Positions 1 through 5,876 of a stretch of DNA of 10,541 nt are shown here, piece by piece; the first letter of the stretch is position 1; the number at the start of each line of letters is the position of its first letter. Source of the stretch: Bdellovibrionales bacterium (GTDB lineage: Bacteria > Bdellovibrionota > UBA1018). A program made the translations under genes and the position numbers. The DNA lies in assembly GCA_018968995.1 (NCBI GenBank), contig JAGWZD010000037.1, positions 1 through 10,541 of the forward strand, given 5' to 3'. The notes under the pieces were generated by a model, which made no database searches, was not told the DNA's origin, and was given only the letters and a program-made list of their open reading frames with translations.

Positions 1-1676
1 CCCTTCGTAGCGAGCAGGATCGATCCGACAAAAAGAATCACCATGCCGACAGCCACCCGATAACGTCTGCCGACGACTTGGGCGAGAACTCGCTTATAAC
101 CAGGCGTCACCGTCTGGTCCCAGTATTTGGCGATATGTCCCAGCTTCTGGCGAAAACCGCTCGAGTTCTCGCGGTAACGATTCTTTAAATCCACGCGAAT
201 GTAGCTAGCAATATGCGCAGGAAGAATAAAAAAGGCTTCAAACAAGCTAATCAAAAGGGCAAGAATCACTCCTAGTGGAATTTCTTTAATAAACTTTCCA
301 AAGATACCGCTCATAAAAAGCATGGGCGCAAAAGCGAGCACCGTCGTTAGAACTGAGGCGGTCACTGCAGGCCAAATTTCCTGTGCCCCTTGAATTGCCG
401 CTGTTTCTGGATCCTTGCCTTCCTCCATCAATCTTACGGCATTGTCAGTCACCACAATCGCATCATCCACCAGCATGCCCGATACAATAATGAATCCGAT
501 GAGAGAGACGAGGTTCAGCGAGAATCCCCAATTATTAAAAATTGCCATCGTTCCCAAGAAGGCAAATGGAACGCCCAGAGAAACCAGGAGCGCCACGCGA
601 ATTTCCAAAATGAGGGCGAGCAAAACTAAGACAAGCGCAAGCCCTAGAAAAAGATTCCCTGAAAGAACACCGATTCGGCGCTCCACAAATTTCGAGAAAT
701 CATTGATGTAGCTAATTTTAAGCTTAGGATCTAGCCGGGGCTGGATGGTCGCCACTTTGGCTTTCAGCTTTTGAACCACAGTAATGGCATCGGCTTTTTC
801 TTTTTTCAGCACAGTCAGAGAAAGGCCGGGAAGACCAAGAGCCCTGGAAATCACTTTAGCTTTGGCCAGGCCGGGAGAAACTTGTGCCACATCGCCAACG
901 CGAATCGGCTGCCCCATTTCATTTGAACGGATCACAGTCTCTTCTACATCCTTGGGCGACTTAAAGTCCCCCACAGTGCGTACGATCTTTTCTTCATCTC
1001 GAATAGACAAAGACTTCGCCTCAATCGACCCTGCGGGAATCGAGACATTCTGGGACTGCAGTGCGCGAATCATCTCATCGAGCGAGATTCGATAATAGGC
1101 AAGCTTCTTTGGATCTGCCTCGACACGAATTTCTTCGTCTCGCATCCCAGAGGGGACAATTCTGGCGACCCCGCTGACTGTTTCAAGCTCATCCTCCAGG
1201 TCCCTTGCGATACGCCGGAGTTGTAGCTCAGGGATATCTCCAGATAAGGTCACTTCAATGATTGGAGTCAGCTTGCTATTAATGGCTTGCACCTCGGGGC
1301 GCTCGGCACCCCCTGGGGCAACAAAGCGATCAATAACGGATTGCACATCATCTTTGGCTTTGGACTCTGTCGTTTGATCAGGATCTAAAAATAAAGTCAC
1401 TGATGCGCGGCTTTCGCTCGCATACGAGAGTACTTTTTTGATGCCGTCGACTTCCTTAAGGTCTTGCTCTAAAGGATTCACTACGAGCTTTTCCACTTCG
1501 TCGGAAGAGGCTCCAGGAAAGACTGTCGTAATCGACAAAATATCGAAATTGACATTTGGGAAGGTCTCACGCCTCACCAGAAACATGGACCCCAATCCGA
1601 CCACAATCACCACGATCGTGAGAATGTCTCCGAACAGCCGCTTACGTGCAAAAAAAGCAATGAGTGAATTCATCAT
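1..1676 (-). CDS. RND-family efflux permease, N-terminal 558 residues (runs off the left edge)
   Basis: Inner-membrane proton-driven permease of the AcrB/HAE1-like RND superfamily, which exports drugs, lipids or other hydrophobic compounds through a tripartite complex with an adaptor and a TolC-like channel. Reading the minus strand from ATG 1676 gives TM1 at about residues 16-35, then a porter domain with the family-typical RETFPNV, FPGASSDEVEKLV and PLEQDLKEVDGIKKV, then TM2 onwards from about 338. In TM4, GMLVDDAIVVTDNAVR (residues 400-415) carries the Asp pair D404/D405 that matches the AcrB proton-relay D407/D408. A loop with PAHI (486-489) leads to the central region, where the window ends, so about half the protein is missing. 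The start ATG overlaps the TGA of the upstream TolC-like gene as ATGA, which implies translational coupling; an ATG immediately after is an alternative start. The substrate cannot be told from the sequence. Family assignment is firm. Confidence 0.95.
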   Translation of the reverse strand, partial: MMNSLIAFFARKRLFGDILTIVVIVVGLGSMFLVRRETFPNVNFDILSITTVFPGASSDEVEKLVVNPLEQDLKEVDGIKKVLSYASESRASVTLFLDPDQTTESKAKDDVQSVIDRFVAPGGAERPEVQAINSKLTPIIEVTLSGDIPELQLRRIARDLEDELETVSGVARIVPSGMRDEEIRVEADPKKLAYYRISLDEMIRALQSQNVSIPAGSIEAKSLSIRDEEKIVRTVGDFKSPKDVEETVIRSNEMGQPIRVGDVAQVSPGLAKAKVISRALGLPGLSLTVLKKEKADAITVVQKLKAKVATIQPRLDPKLKISYINDFSKFVERRIGVLSGNLFLGLALVLVLLALILEIRVALLVSLGVPFAFLGTMAIFNNWGFSLNLVSLIGFIIVSGMLVDDAIVVTDNAVRLMEEGKDPETAAIQGAQEIWPAVTASVLTTVLAFAPMLFMSGIFGKFIKEIPLGVILALLISLFEAFFILPAHIASYIRVDLKNRYRENSSGFRQKLGHIAKYWDQTVTPGYKRVLAQVVGRRYRVAVGMVILFVGSILLATK

Positions 1677-3187
1677 TTCCTCGAAATCTCTGGAAGAGCC
1701 ATCTGGTCTGCCGACTTAAGAATTCGCCAGGCCACAGTTCGGAGCTCGACCTCAATAGCATCTAGCGCAAGCTCGGCCTGAGTGGCGTCATCTCCTGCTT
1801 GAATCACCTGAAATGTACTGCCACGCCCCAGCTTAAATCGGCGTTCTTCTAACTCAGACCGCTCATGCTGAAGCTCAGAGTTCTTTCGAAAGCTTTCAGC
1901 CGTGCGATTCAAACGAAAAAGATCCAGACATCGACTCACCCATTGGGTCTGATTCATGTCACGGGCTATTTGAAAAGTCGCATCTGCTCGCACCCAGTTT
2001 GCCGTTGAACTCAGGGCTTCAGCTTTTTCAGCCGTTAATCCAATTGGAAAAGAAAAAGTTAGCCCAAGAGCATAACCGGTTCGGTTAAACGATCCAAAAT
2101 CAGCGAAGCTCTGCGAAGCAAGGGCATCTATTCCATTAGCAAAAAGCTGCGCCTGAAGTTGCAGATCAGGACGGGCCAACCCTCTGGCTCGCACATCACT
2201 CTTCTGAGCTGCCTCAGCCAATAGGGCCGCCCGCTTTAATGGAAGCCCCTCGGGGGCCGAAGAAATCAGTTTTTCAGACCCGCAAAGTGAAAGCGCTTTT
2301 TTATGGGGCTCGTCCAGCGCAATTGGAATATCGAGCGCATTGATCTGCGCCCAATCTGTATTCAACTTGAGTGCGGTGACTAGATCACGCCACTGGTCTT
2401 GAAGTCGGAGTGCGGCTTGTTCTTTCTGGTTCTGGGTGGCGACGAAGGCATTTTCGGTTTGAAGAAGATCGGGACGCTCAGCGGTTCCCCGACGATTCTG
2501 GATCTCTAACAGCTCTCGTAATCTCTGTTTTCGCCCGAAACTCTCGATGGCTGCGCGAGATTGGGCCTGAGCAAGCCATGCTCCGTAATAAAGTCCCACC
2601 AAAGAAAGAGCCCAATCCTCGAGCGCTTCTTTTGCGGTAAGAAATTGAGCCTCTGAAGCCTTTACTGCAGATTGCTGAAGGGCACGCGACGATTGACCAA
2701 ACGCATCTGCAAGTAAGCTTTGGCTTATGCTCAGGGTTCCCTTGGTTTCGTAATAGTCAAAGGCCTGGCCGATTCCGAGCGCGATAAGATTACTTCCATG
2801 CGAAACCTCGGCCTGCACTTTCGTTCCGCTTTGGAAGGCTGTGGAAACGCCCAAACTCAAAGTCTGATTTTCAATCCGATTCGGACTAAAACTATTGCCC
2901 GCCTCACGTTTATCTTGAAGCTTGTTGACTTTAAAAAAAGGTCTCCAAGCAAGCGCTGACTCGGCCTGAAGTCGCGCCACATCGACCGAGATCATTCCTG
3001 ATTGAGCGGCTCGAAAACTATCTGAGCTTTCCGCTGCCCTGGCCAAAACAAATGGGATTTCTAGTTTTTTTCCTGGAATCGAATCCAGCATGGCTTGGGC
3101 GTCTGCCGGAAGAGCGGCCATCGAGCTAAACCGAGGCAAGGCTATGAAAACAAAGAGAACAAAGGCCAACCGAGCAGATGAAAACAT
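1673..3187 (-). CDS. TolC-like outer-membrane efflux protein
   Basis: Outer-membrane/periplasmic channel of the TolC/OEP family, about 504 residues, close to the family's usual length. Starting at ATG 3187 gives a signal peptide: MFSSARL, a hydrophobic core through FVLFVFIAL, and a likely cleavage around SSMAALPA. An in-frame ATG at 3256 adds 23 residues with no signal character, so the inner start is preferred, although neither start has a clear Shine-Dalgarno. The body shows the two-fold OEP pattern of long Ala/Gln/Glu-rich amphipathic helices alternating with β-segments. These include SLSISQSLLADAFGQ before the first long helix and, near the end, ERRFKLGRGSTFQVIQAGDD followed by another long helix. 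The stop codon overlaps the start of the RND permease gene (ATGA), so the two form an operon and almost certainly one export machine. No adaptor (membrane fusion protein) gene is visible. It may lie beyond the left edge. Confidence 0.88.
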   Translation of the reverse strand: MFSSARLAFVLFVFIALPRFSSMAALPADAQAMLDSIPGKKLEIPFVLARAAESSDSFRAAQSGMISVDVARLQAESALAWRPFFKVNKLQDKREAGNSFSPNRIENQTLSLGVSTAFQSGTKVQAEVSHGSNLIALGIGQAFDYYETKGTLSISQSLLADAFGQSSRALQQSAVKASEAQFLTAKEALEDWALSLVGLYYGAWLAQAQSRAAIESFGRKQRLRELLEIQNRRGTAERPDLLQTENAFVATQNQKEQAALRLQDQWRDLVTALKLNTDWAQINALDIPIALDEPHKKALSLCGSEKLISSAPEGLPLKRAALLAEAAQKSDVRARGLARPDLQLQAQLFANGIDALASQSFADFGSFNRTGYALGLTFSFPIGLTAEKAEALSSTANWVRADATFQIARDMNQTQWVSRCLDLFRLNRTAESFRKNSELQHERSELEERRFKLGRGSTFQVIQAGDDATQAELALDAIEVELRTVAWRILKSADQMALPEISRK

Positions 3188-3302
3188 AGGGCCGTTAGTA
3201 CCCAACCCCGACACTCCTGGATAGCAGTTTTTGGAGCTTGGCTGGACCCCATCCATCTGTTAAGGTGCGCAGCGTTAGTTAGTTCGCTTCTATCGAGTCT
3301 GC

Positions 3303-3350
3303 GGGCATGTTGCCCATATCCTCCGTAGTGGCTCCCAGCCTTTAGGAGGT
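3303..3350 (+). promoter_or_regulatory. Structured leader of the RRM gene with a buried Shine-Dalgarno
   Basis: The Shine-Dalgarno AGGAGGT (3344-3350) is near-consensus and lies just before ATG 3354. Its GGAGG (3345-3349) is exactly complementary to CCTCC at 3320-3324. Between them sits a small GGCT-ccc-AGCC hairpin (3330-3333/3337-3340), so the whole segment can fold as a nested stem that hides the ribosome site. A separate hairpin GGGCA-tgt-TGCCC lies upstream at 3303-3315. The complementarity is seen directly; a role in temperature or autoregulatory control is inference. I found no convincing -35/-10 pair in 3257-3302. Confidence 0.45.
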
Positions 3351-3353
3351 ATT

Positions 3354-3653
3354 ATGGGTAAGAAATTGTATGTTGGAAATCTTCCGTATTCTGCAACCGA
3401 ACAAGCTCTGACTGATGCATTTGCACAGTGTGGAACGGTGGAGTCTGCTAAAATCATCACCGACCGCGATACTGGCCGAAGCAAAGGCTTTGGTTTCGTC
3501 GAAATGTCCTCAGACGCAGAAGCAGCCAATGCCATTACCAAGTTCAACGGCGCAGACTATGATGGCCGAGCAATGACCGTGAACGAAGCAAAGCCCATGG
3601 CTCCCCGTGAGAATCGCGACCGCAATAATTTCTCTCGCGGCGGTCGATACTAA
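3354..3653 (+). CDS. RRM-domain RNA-binding protein
   Basis: Single-domain RNA-recognition-motif protein of 99 residues that binds single-stranded RNA in the cytoplasm. RNP2 (KLYVGNLPYS, residues 4-13) and RNP1 (KGFGFVEM, residues 44-51) are both intact, including the stacking aromatics Y6, F46 and F48. The βαββαβ fold fills residues 4-80 and is followed by a short basic, Arg/Asn-rich tail ending SRGGRY, reminiscent of an RGG tail. This is the layout of the bacterial Rbp family known from cyanobacteria and also found in many delta-proteobacteria and Bdellovibrio relatives; in cyanobacteria several members are cold-induced. The start is secured by the strong Shine-Dalgarno at 3344-3350. It is followed by a strong terminator and then by two small genes that may depend on read-through. 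Target RNAs cannot be read from the sequence. Confidence 0.95.
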   Translation: MGKKLYVGNLPYSATEQALTDAFAQCGTVESAKIITDRDTGRSKGFGFVEMSSDAEAANAITKFNGADYDGRAMTVNEAKPMAPRENRDRNNFSRGGRY

Positions 3654-3671
3654 GCTTTTCTGAATGCGAAT

Positions 3672-3724
3672 GACGGCTCGGAGGTTCTACATCATGTAGT
3701 GCCTCCGAGCCGTCGTGTTTTTTT
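3672..3724 (+). terminator. Strong intrinsic terminator or attenuator after the RRM gene
   Basis: A perfect 13-bp GC-rich stem (3672-3684 with 3702-3714, GACGGCTCGGAGG and its complement) is followed by GTG and a run of seven T (3718-3724). The 17-nt loop contains a second small hairpin, CTACA-tca-TGTAG (3687-3699), so the structure is two stacked stems. It lies 18 nt past the RRM stop codon. The next start codon is only 31 nt beyond the T-run, so it may act as an attenuator between the two genes rather than a full stop. Confidence 0.85.
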
Positions 3725-3755
3725 GACCCTCCATTTCACGAAAGGGGACTTCGTT

Positions 3756-3920
3756 ATGGCCTCTAAACCCTTGTCCGCTTTAGGAAAAAATCAACTGAGA
3801 TGCTTTGAGTGCAAGAAACCTTGTCCGCTTAAGGACGGAGCCTGGTGCACACTCGGTAGCCAGCAGGTCTTTATGTGTAAAACGTGTCAACTCACCAAGC
3901 AAAGCTCGGGGAGGGGTTGA
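3756..3920 (+). CDS. Six-cysteine mini-protein, putative zinc-binding
   Basis: A 54-residue protein that I do not recognise as a named family. It has six cysteines (C16, C19, C23, C31, C41, C44), with CxxC pairs at both ends (CFEC and CKTC), the usual arrangement for a zinc ribbon or treble-clef-like knuckle. It is basic and lacks a signal peptide, so it is probably cytoplasmic and could bind nucleic acid or a protein partner. ATG 3756 is chosen because AAGGGGA (3742-3748) sits about 7 nt upstream; the reading frame extends further upstream only into the preceding terminator, which is not credible coding sequence. The gene lies 31 nt after the terminator T-run and 4 nt before the next gene, with which it probably forms a translational pair. 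Zinc binding and nucleic-acid contact are inferences from the cysteine pattern and the neighbouring RRM gene. Confidence 0.75.
   Translation: MASKPLSALGKNQLRCFECKKPCPLKDGAWCTLGSQQVFMCKTCQLTKQSSGRG
3765..3835 (+). repeat. Pair of near-identical 20-21-nt direct repeats inside the mini-gene
   Basis: AAACCCTTGTCCGCTTTAGG plus A (3765-3785) recurs as AAACCTTGTCCGCTTAAGGA (3816-3835). The two differ by one C deletion and one T/A change. The copies start 51 nt apart, but the missing C means most of each copy is read in a different frame: the first encodes KPLSALG and the second KPCPLKD. Confidence 0.6.
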
Positions 3921-3924
3921 AATC

Positions 3925-4119
3925 ATGGCTAGACCTGGTCCCGCCACTCAAGCGAAGCGAAATCGCGAGCGATCCAAGCAGGAGCGCAAACAAGAAAAAG
4001 AAGAAAAACGGCAACTTCGGAAAGAAATGAAAAAACAGCGAGAGGATCTCGCTGCGGATGGCTCCGATCCAGACCTGCTGGGCATCGTTGCTGGCCCGCA
4101 ACCTTCCCTACTAGACTAA
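3925..4119 (+). CDS. Small highly basic protein with a DPDL-GIV-GPQ tail
   Basis: A 64-residue cytoplasmic protein of unknown function. Residues 10-40 are almost entirely Lys/Arg/Glu/Gln (for example KQERKQEKEEKRQLRKE) and should form a single charged helix. They are followed by DLAADGSDPDLLGIVAGPQP. From memory, small proteins beginning MxRPxPAT, with the charged helix and a DPDLxGIVxGPQ ending, occur in several proteobacterial groups as hypothetical proteins, which would make this a conserved family rather than a chance frame; I could not check this. ATG 3925 is chosen because a very G-rich Shine-Dalgarno (GGGGAGGGG, 3908-3916) lies just upstream, overlapping the end of the Cys-rich gene. 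The 4-nt spacing to that gene implies co-transcription. A role in RNA or ribosome binding is plausible from charge and neighbours but is inference. Confidence 0.8.
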   Translation: MARPGPATQAKRNRERSKQERKQEKEEKRQLRKEMKKQREDLAADGSDPDLLGIVAGPQPSLLD

Positions 4120-4126
4120 CGCCTAC

Positions 4127-4143
4127 AGGGGGTTGCCCTTTTT
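4127..4143 (+). terminator. Weak possible terminator after the basic protein gene
   Basis: A short AGGG-ggttg-CCCT stem (4127-4130/4136-4139) runs into five T (4139-4143), 7 nt after the stop codon. Four base pairs is marginal, so termination here may be partial and some transcripts could continue into the lipoprotein gene. Confidence 0.3.
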
Positions 4144-4181
4144 AGAAAAATCTGGTGACGATCATGCAAAAGGAACACTCC

Positions 4182-4898
4182 GTGAAAGTTCTTCGTCTAA
4201 TTTCGTTCTGCGCTCTAGCCCTCTCGCTCTCTGCCTGTGGCGGAAAGGCAACAGCCAAGTTGCAATTCAGCAAGGCCTCTAGCTCGCCTCAGCTGAAAGA
4301 AACCAGCCCCCTAGAACGGGGTCTCACTGCCGCTCATAGCTTTAAGATGAAATTCATCGCGGCCTACCTATCTGAAGACATCAACCCCACCACTCAGAAC
4401 AATACCGGAAAAACTTCCATGTTCTGGTTGAACTCGGAGTGTTCAGACGACATCAAGAGCTGCACCACTGATCCCACGTCAAACGGTGGAAAAGACGAAG
4501 ACGGAGTGAGCTGGCGGCACACGATCATGAGCTTTTTTGATTTCAGTAATGTGCCCAATGTGAACACGACCCTCAACAGTCAAGGTCGAGAGATTGATAC
4601 AGGCACCTATAAGTACGTCCGCTTAGAGTTTTGCAAATGGCAAGGCACAGAAAACCCAACGTACAATAACATCAAATGGACAGCAGTAGACGGGGGCACA
4701 GAGTACTCGTTTTCACAGCCCTCGTGCGGTGTCACCGCCGAGATCTCACCCCCAATGGAGGTTGCTGCAGGTGAGTCGGTGACCATCACCCTCAACTATA
4801 GCCTTGAAAATACTCTGCAGTCCGGAACTGGACCTTCTAACTGTGCCGGAGGCACCTGCTTTAGCTTACCCACCTTCACACCGTCGGTGACAAAGTAA
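4182..4898 (+). CDS. Lipoprotein of unknown function
   Basis: A 238-residue secreted lipoprotein. From GTG 4182 it reads MKVLRLISFCALALSLSACG: a short basic n-region, a hydrophobic core and a perfect lipobox LSAC with the lipidated cysteine at residue 19. Residue +2 is Gly, not Asp, which by E. coli rules would favour outer-membrane sorting. This start is favoured because AAAAGGA (4168-4174) is about 7 nt upstream; a GTG at 4155 and an ATG at 4164 in the same frame would add a non-signal extension. The mature part is rich in Ser/Thr/Asn, probably mainly β, with several cysteines (CSDDIKSC, FCKWQ, SCGV, NCAGGTC) that could form disulfides in the periplasm or on the surface. A C-terminal stretch (MEVAAGESVTITLNYSLE) resembles a β-sandwich strand pair. 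I do not recognise a family. The gene converges on the β-barrel gene 14 nt away. Confidence 0.85.
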   Translation: MKVLRLISFCALALSLSACGGKATAKLQFSKASSSPQLKETSPLERGLTAAHSFKMKFIAAYLSEDINPTTQNNTGKTSMFWLNSECSDDIKSCTTDPTSNGGKDEDGVSWRHTIMSFFDFSNVPNVNTTLNSQGREIDTGTYKYVRLEFCKWQGTENPTYNNIKWTAVDGGTEYSFSQPSCGVTAEISPPMEVAAGESVTITLNYSLENTLQSGTGPSNCAGGTCFSLPTFTPSVTK

Positions 4899-4909
4899 GC
4901 CCAAGGCTT
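4897..4909. other. Small hairpin between convergent genes
   Basis: AAGCC-caa-GGCTT forms a 5-bp stem that starts on the lipoprotein stop codon and fills most of the 14-nt gap to the convergent barrel gene. It could serve both strands as a weak terminator, but there is no T-run on either side, so termination is speculative. Confidence 0.25.
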
Positions 4910-4912
4910 CGC

Positions 4913-5362
4913 TCAGAATCCGGCAGAGACTCTGAAAAGGAGCTTAAAAATATTCGCGCTGGGCAAGTCCAGTCCCTCAATCAAAACCGAGGGCAGGTAG
5001 GTGTAATGAAAATCAGGGCCAACGGAAACATGCTCACTTAGCGGGAAGCTCAGTCCAAGATTGCCTCCAACCTCAAAGGCCGATCCAGTAGATCCTCCTG
5101 CATCTGTCGACAGTCCGACTAAAGCTAATCCCAGCTGTGGCCCAAAATAAACGCTTCCGAAAGTCGCTGTCGGACTCACCGTGATTTCCGAAACGCTTAA
5201 GTCAATTTTGATATTACCCGAGGGTGTACTGATCTCTCCGGAACGCGAGGTGTGTGTGATTTGTGCTTTCAACCCAAACGCTTCTCCCAGTCGAGCCTGA
5301 AGTCCTCCACCCCAGGCGAACTGAAACTGTTCACCTTCACCCATGGCGCGGTAGGCCCCCAA
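4913..5362 (-). CDS. Outer-membrane β-barrel protein, C-terminal segment of a frame-split gene
   Basis: At least 149 residues of a small outer-membrane β-barrel. Glycine- and aromatic-rich alternating strands recur (QFAWGGGLQARLG, VYFGPQLGLALVGL, AFEVGGNLGLSFPL, VSVGPDFHYTYLP), and the chain ends FRVSAGF, with the terminal phenylalanine typical of BAM-inserted proteins. TTG 5362 is only the first possible start. The same frame is open back to a stop at 5477-5479 and contains plausible strand sequence upstream (KGAIQFFGLLGAYRAM), yet offers no ATG and no signal peptide. The preceding gene provides exactly that: a signal peptide in the frame one nucleotide away, meeting this frame at eight A. 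I therefore read it as the C-terminal part of a single gene running from 5748 to 4913 (278 residues if the ribosome or polymerase slips by -1). Alternatives are a true broken gene or a homopolymer error in the read. Confidence 0.75.
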   Translation of the reverse strand: MGAYRAMGEGEQFQFAWGGGLQARLGEAFGLKAQITHTSRSGEISTPSGNIKIDLSVSEITVSPTATFGSVYFGPQLGLALVGLSTDAGGSTGSAFEVGGNLGLSFPLSEHVSVGPDFHYTYLPSVLIEGLDLPSANIFKLLFRVSAGF

Positions 5363-5409
5363 AAGTCCGAAGAACTGGATTGCCCCCTTCGATGAACTGA
5401 ACCCTTTCG

Positions 5410-5748
5410 TTAGCCGCCTCGATTTTTTTTGTCTAGAGACGAATCCCGATAACGCTTTGAAGGTCTCAGCTCCTCCTCAGATTGGGGATCCGCAGCAGCG
5501 ACGAGGCACTTCGCCTCTGCGCTATGCCAGACGCCCTCAACTTTGAATCGAACTCGATTTCCGTGACGATTCAGCTTGCCGACGGAGGTCCCCTCTAAAA
5601 CGCTAGGATCAGTCTCCTGCCATTTTCCACCCTCAAATTTTCGAAGAGCGCACCCTTCGCGCAGAGTGTACTCTGTAGCGCCAACGCTGGTCGCTACCAT
5701 CAGCACGCTCAAAGCAAAAGGAATCCAGGGGGACTTGATGCGCGTCAT
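5410..5748 (-). CDS. Signal peptide plus SH3-like segment, N-terminal part of the frame-split barrel gene
   Basis: A 112-residue secreted segment. MTRIKSPWIPFALSVLMVAT is a clear Sec signal, with probable cleavage after SVGA (residue 24). Residues 25-84 look like a small bacterial SH3-type β-barrel: TEYTLREGCALRKFEGGKW, a Gly-Thr-Ser turn, then VRFKVEGVWHSAEAKCL. Its two cysteines (C33, C81) could form a disulfide. Then comes a charged linker (SEEELRPSKRYRDSSLDKK), and the frame stops nine nucleotides after an A8 run. One extra A, or a -1 slip there, joins the linker directly to the downstream β-barrel. ATG 5748 is the only upstream start (a TAG lies in frame at 5764-5766). It has no Shine-Dalgarno; its first base is instead the last base of an inverted repeat. 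The SH3 call is from sequence pattern only and is moderate. Confidence 0.75.
   Translation of the reverse strand: MTRIKSPWIPFALSVLMVATSVGATEYTLREGCALRKFEGGKWQETDPSVLEGTSVGKLNRHGNRVRFKVEGVWHSAEAKCLVAAADPQSEEELRPSKRYRDSSLDKKNRGG
5422..5431 (-). other. A8 slippery run joining the SH3-like and β-barrel frames
   Basis: On the minus strand, codons GAC AAA AAA AAT contain eight consecutive A (5430-5423) and the heptamer A AAA AAT in the correct phase for -1 slippage. Reading nine A instead of eight continues as KKKSRRLTKGF into the barrel frame with no stop until 4913-4915. The mechanism (ribosomal frameshift, polymerase slippage, phase variation, mutation or sequencing error) cannot be told from one sequence. 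Confidence 0.6.
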
Positions 5749-5766
5749 AGACTGACAATCAGTCTA
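5748..5766 (-). promoter_or_regulatory. Perfect 8-bp inverted repeat at the start codon of the SH3/barrel gene
   Basis: The minus strand reads TAGACTGA-ttg-TCAGTCTA, a perfect 8-bp inverted repeat with a 3-nt spacer. Its last base is the A of the start codon ATG. It lies where transcription should start from the promoter proposed at 5771-5800, so it could be an operator for a dimeric repressor. In RNA it would form a hairpin in the position of a ribosome site. The symmetry is seen; the role is inference. Confidence 0.5.
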
Positions 5767-5770
5767 AGCC

Positions 5771-5800
5771 TAAATAGCCTCCCGAGAAACCGTGGATCAA
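5771..5800 (-). promoter_or_regulatory. Candidate promoter of the SH3/barrel gene
   Basis: The minus strand carries TTGATC (5800-5795), an 18-nt spacer and TATTTA (5776-5771), an acceptable sigma-70-like -35/-10 pair. It would start transcription at about 5762-5766, inside the inverted repeat and fewer than 20 nt from the ATG. The match is imperfect. Confidence 0.35.
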
Positions 5801-5876
5801 GACCTCCGACGTCAAGGTGTTGTCGAACTTCTACAATCCGATGGCTCTGCCCATCGCAAAATGCGAAAATCCTGCA

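Noticed and set aside
390..1095. Several plus-strand open frames across 390-1095
   Set aside because: They are antisense to the RND permease gene, whose translation is intact and family-typical over the whole stretch.
3188..3256. N-terminal extension of the TolC-like protein from ATG 3256
   Set aside because: The 23 extra residues contain no signal character and would place the hydrophobic signal core too far from the N-terminus; the inner ATG 3187 gives a normal signal peptide.
3290..3547. Open frame of 85 codons on the minus strand opposite the RRM gene
   Set aside because: It lies antisense to a well-supported RRM gene and its leader, has no recognisable domain and no ribosome site, and is best explained as a shadow frame.
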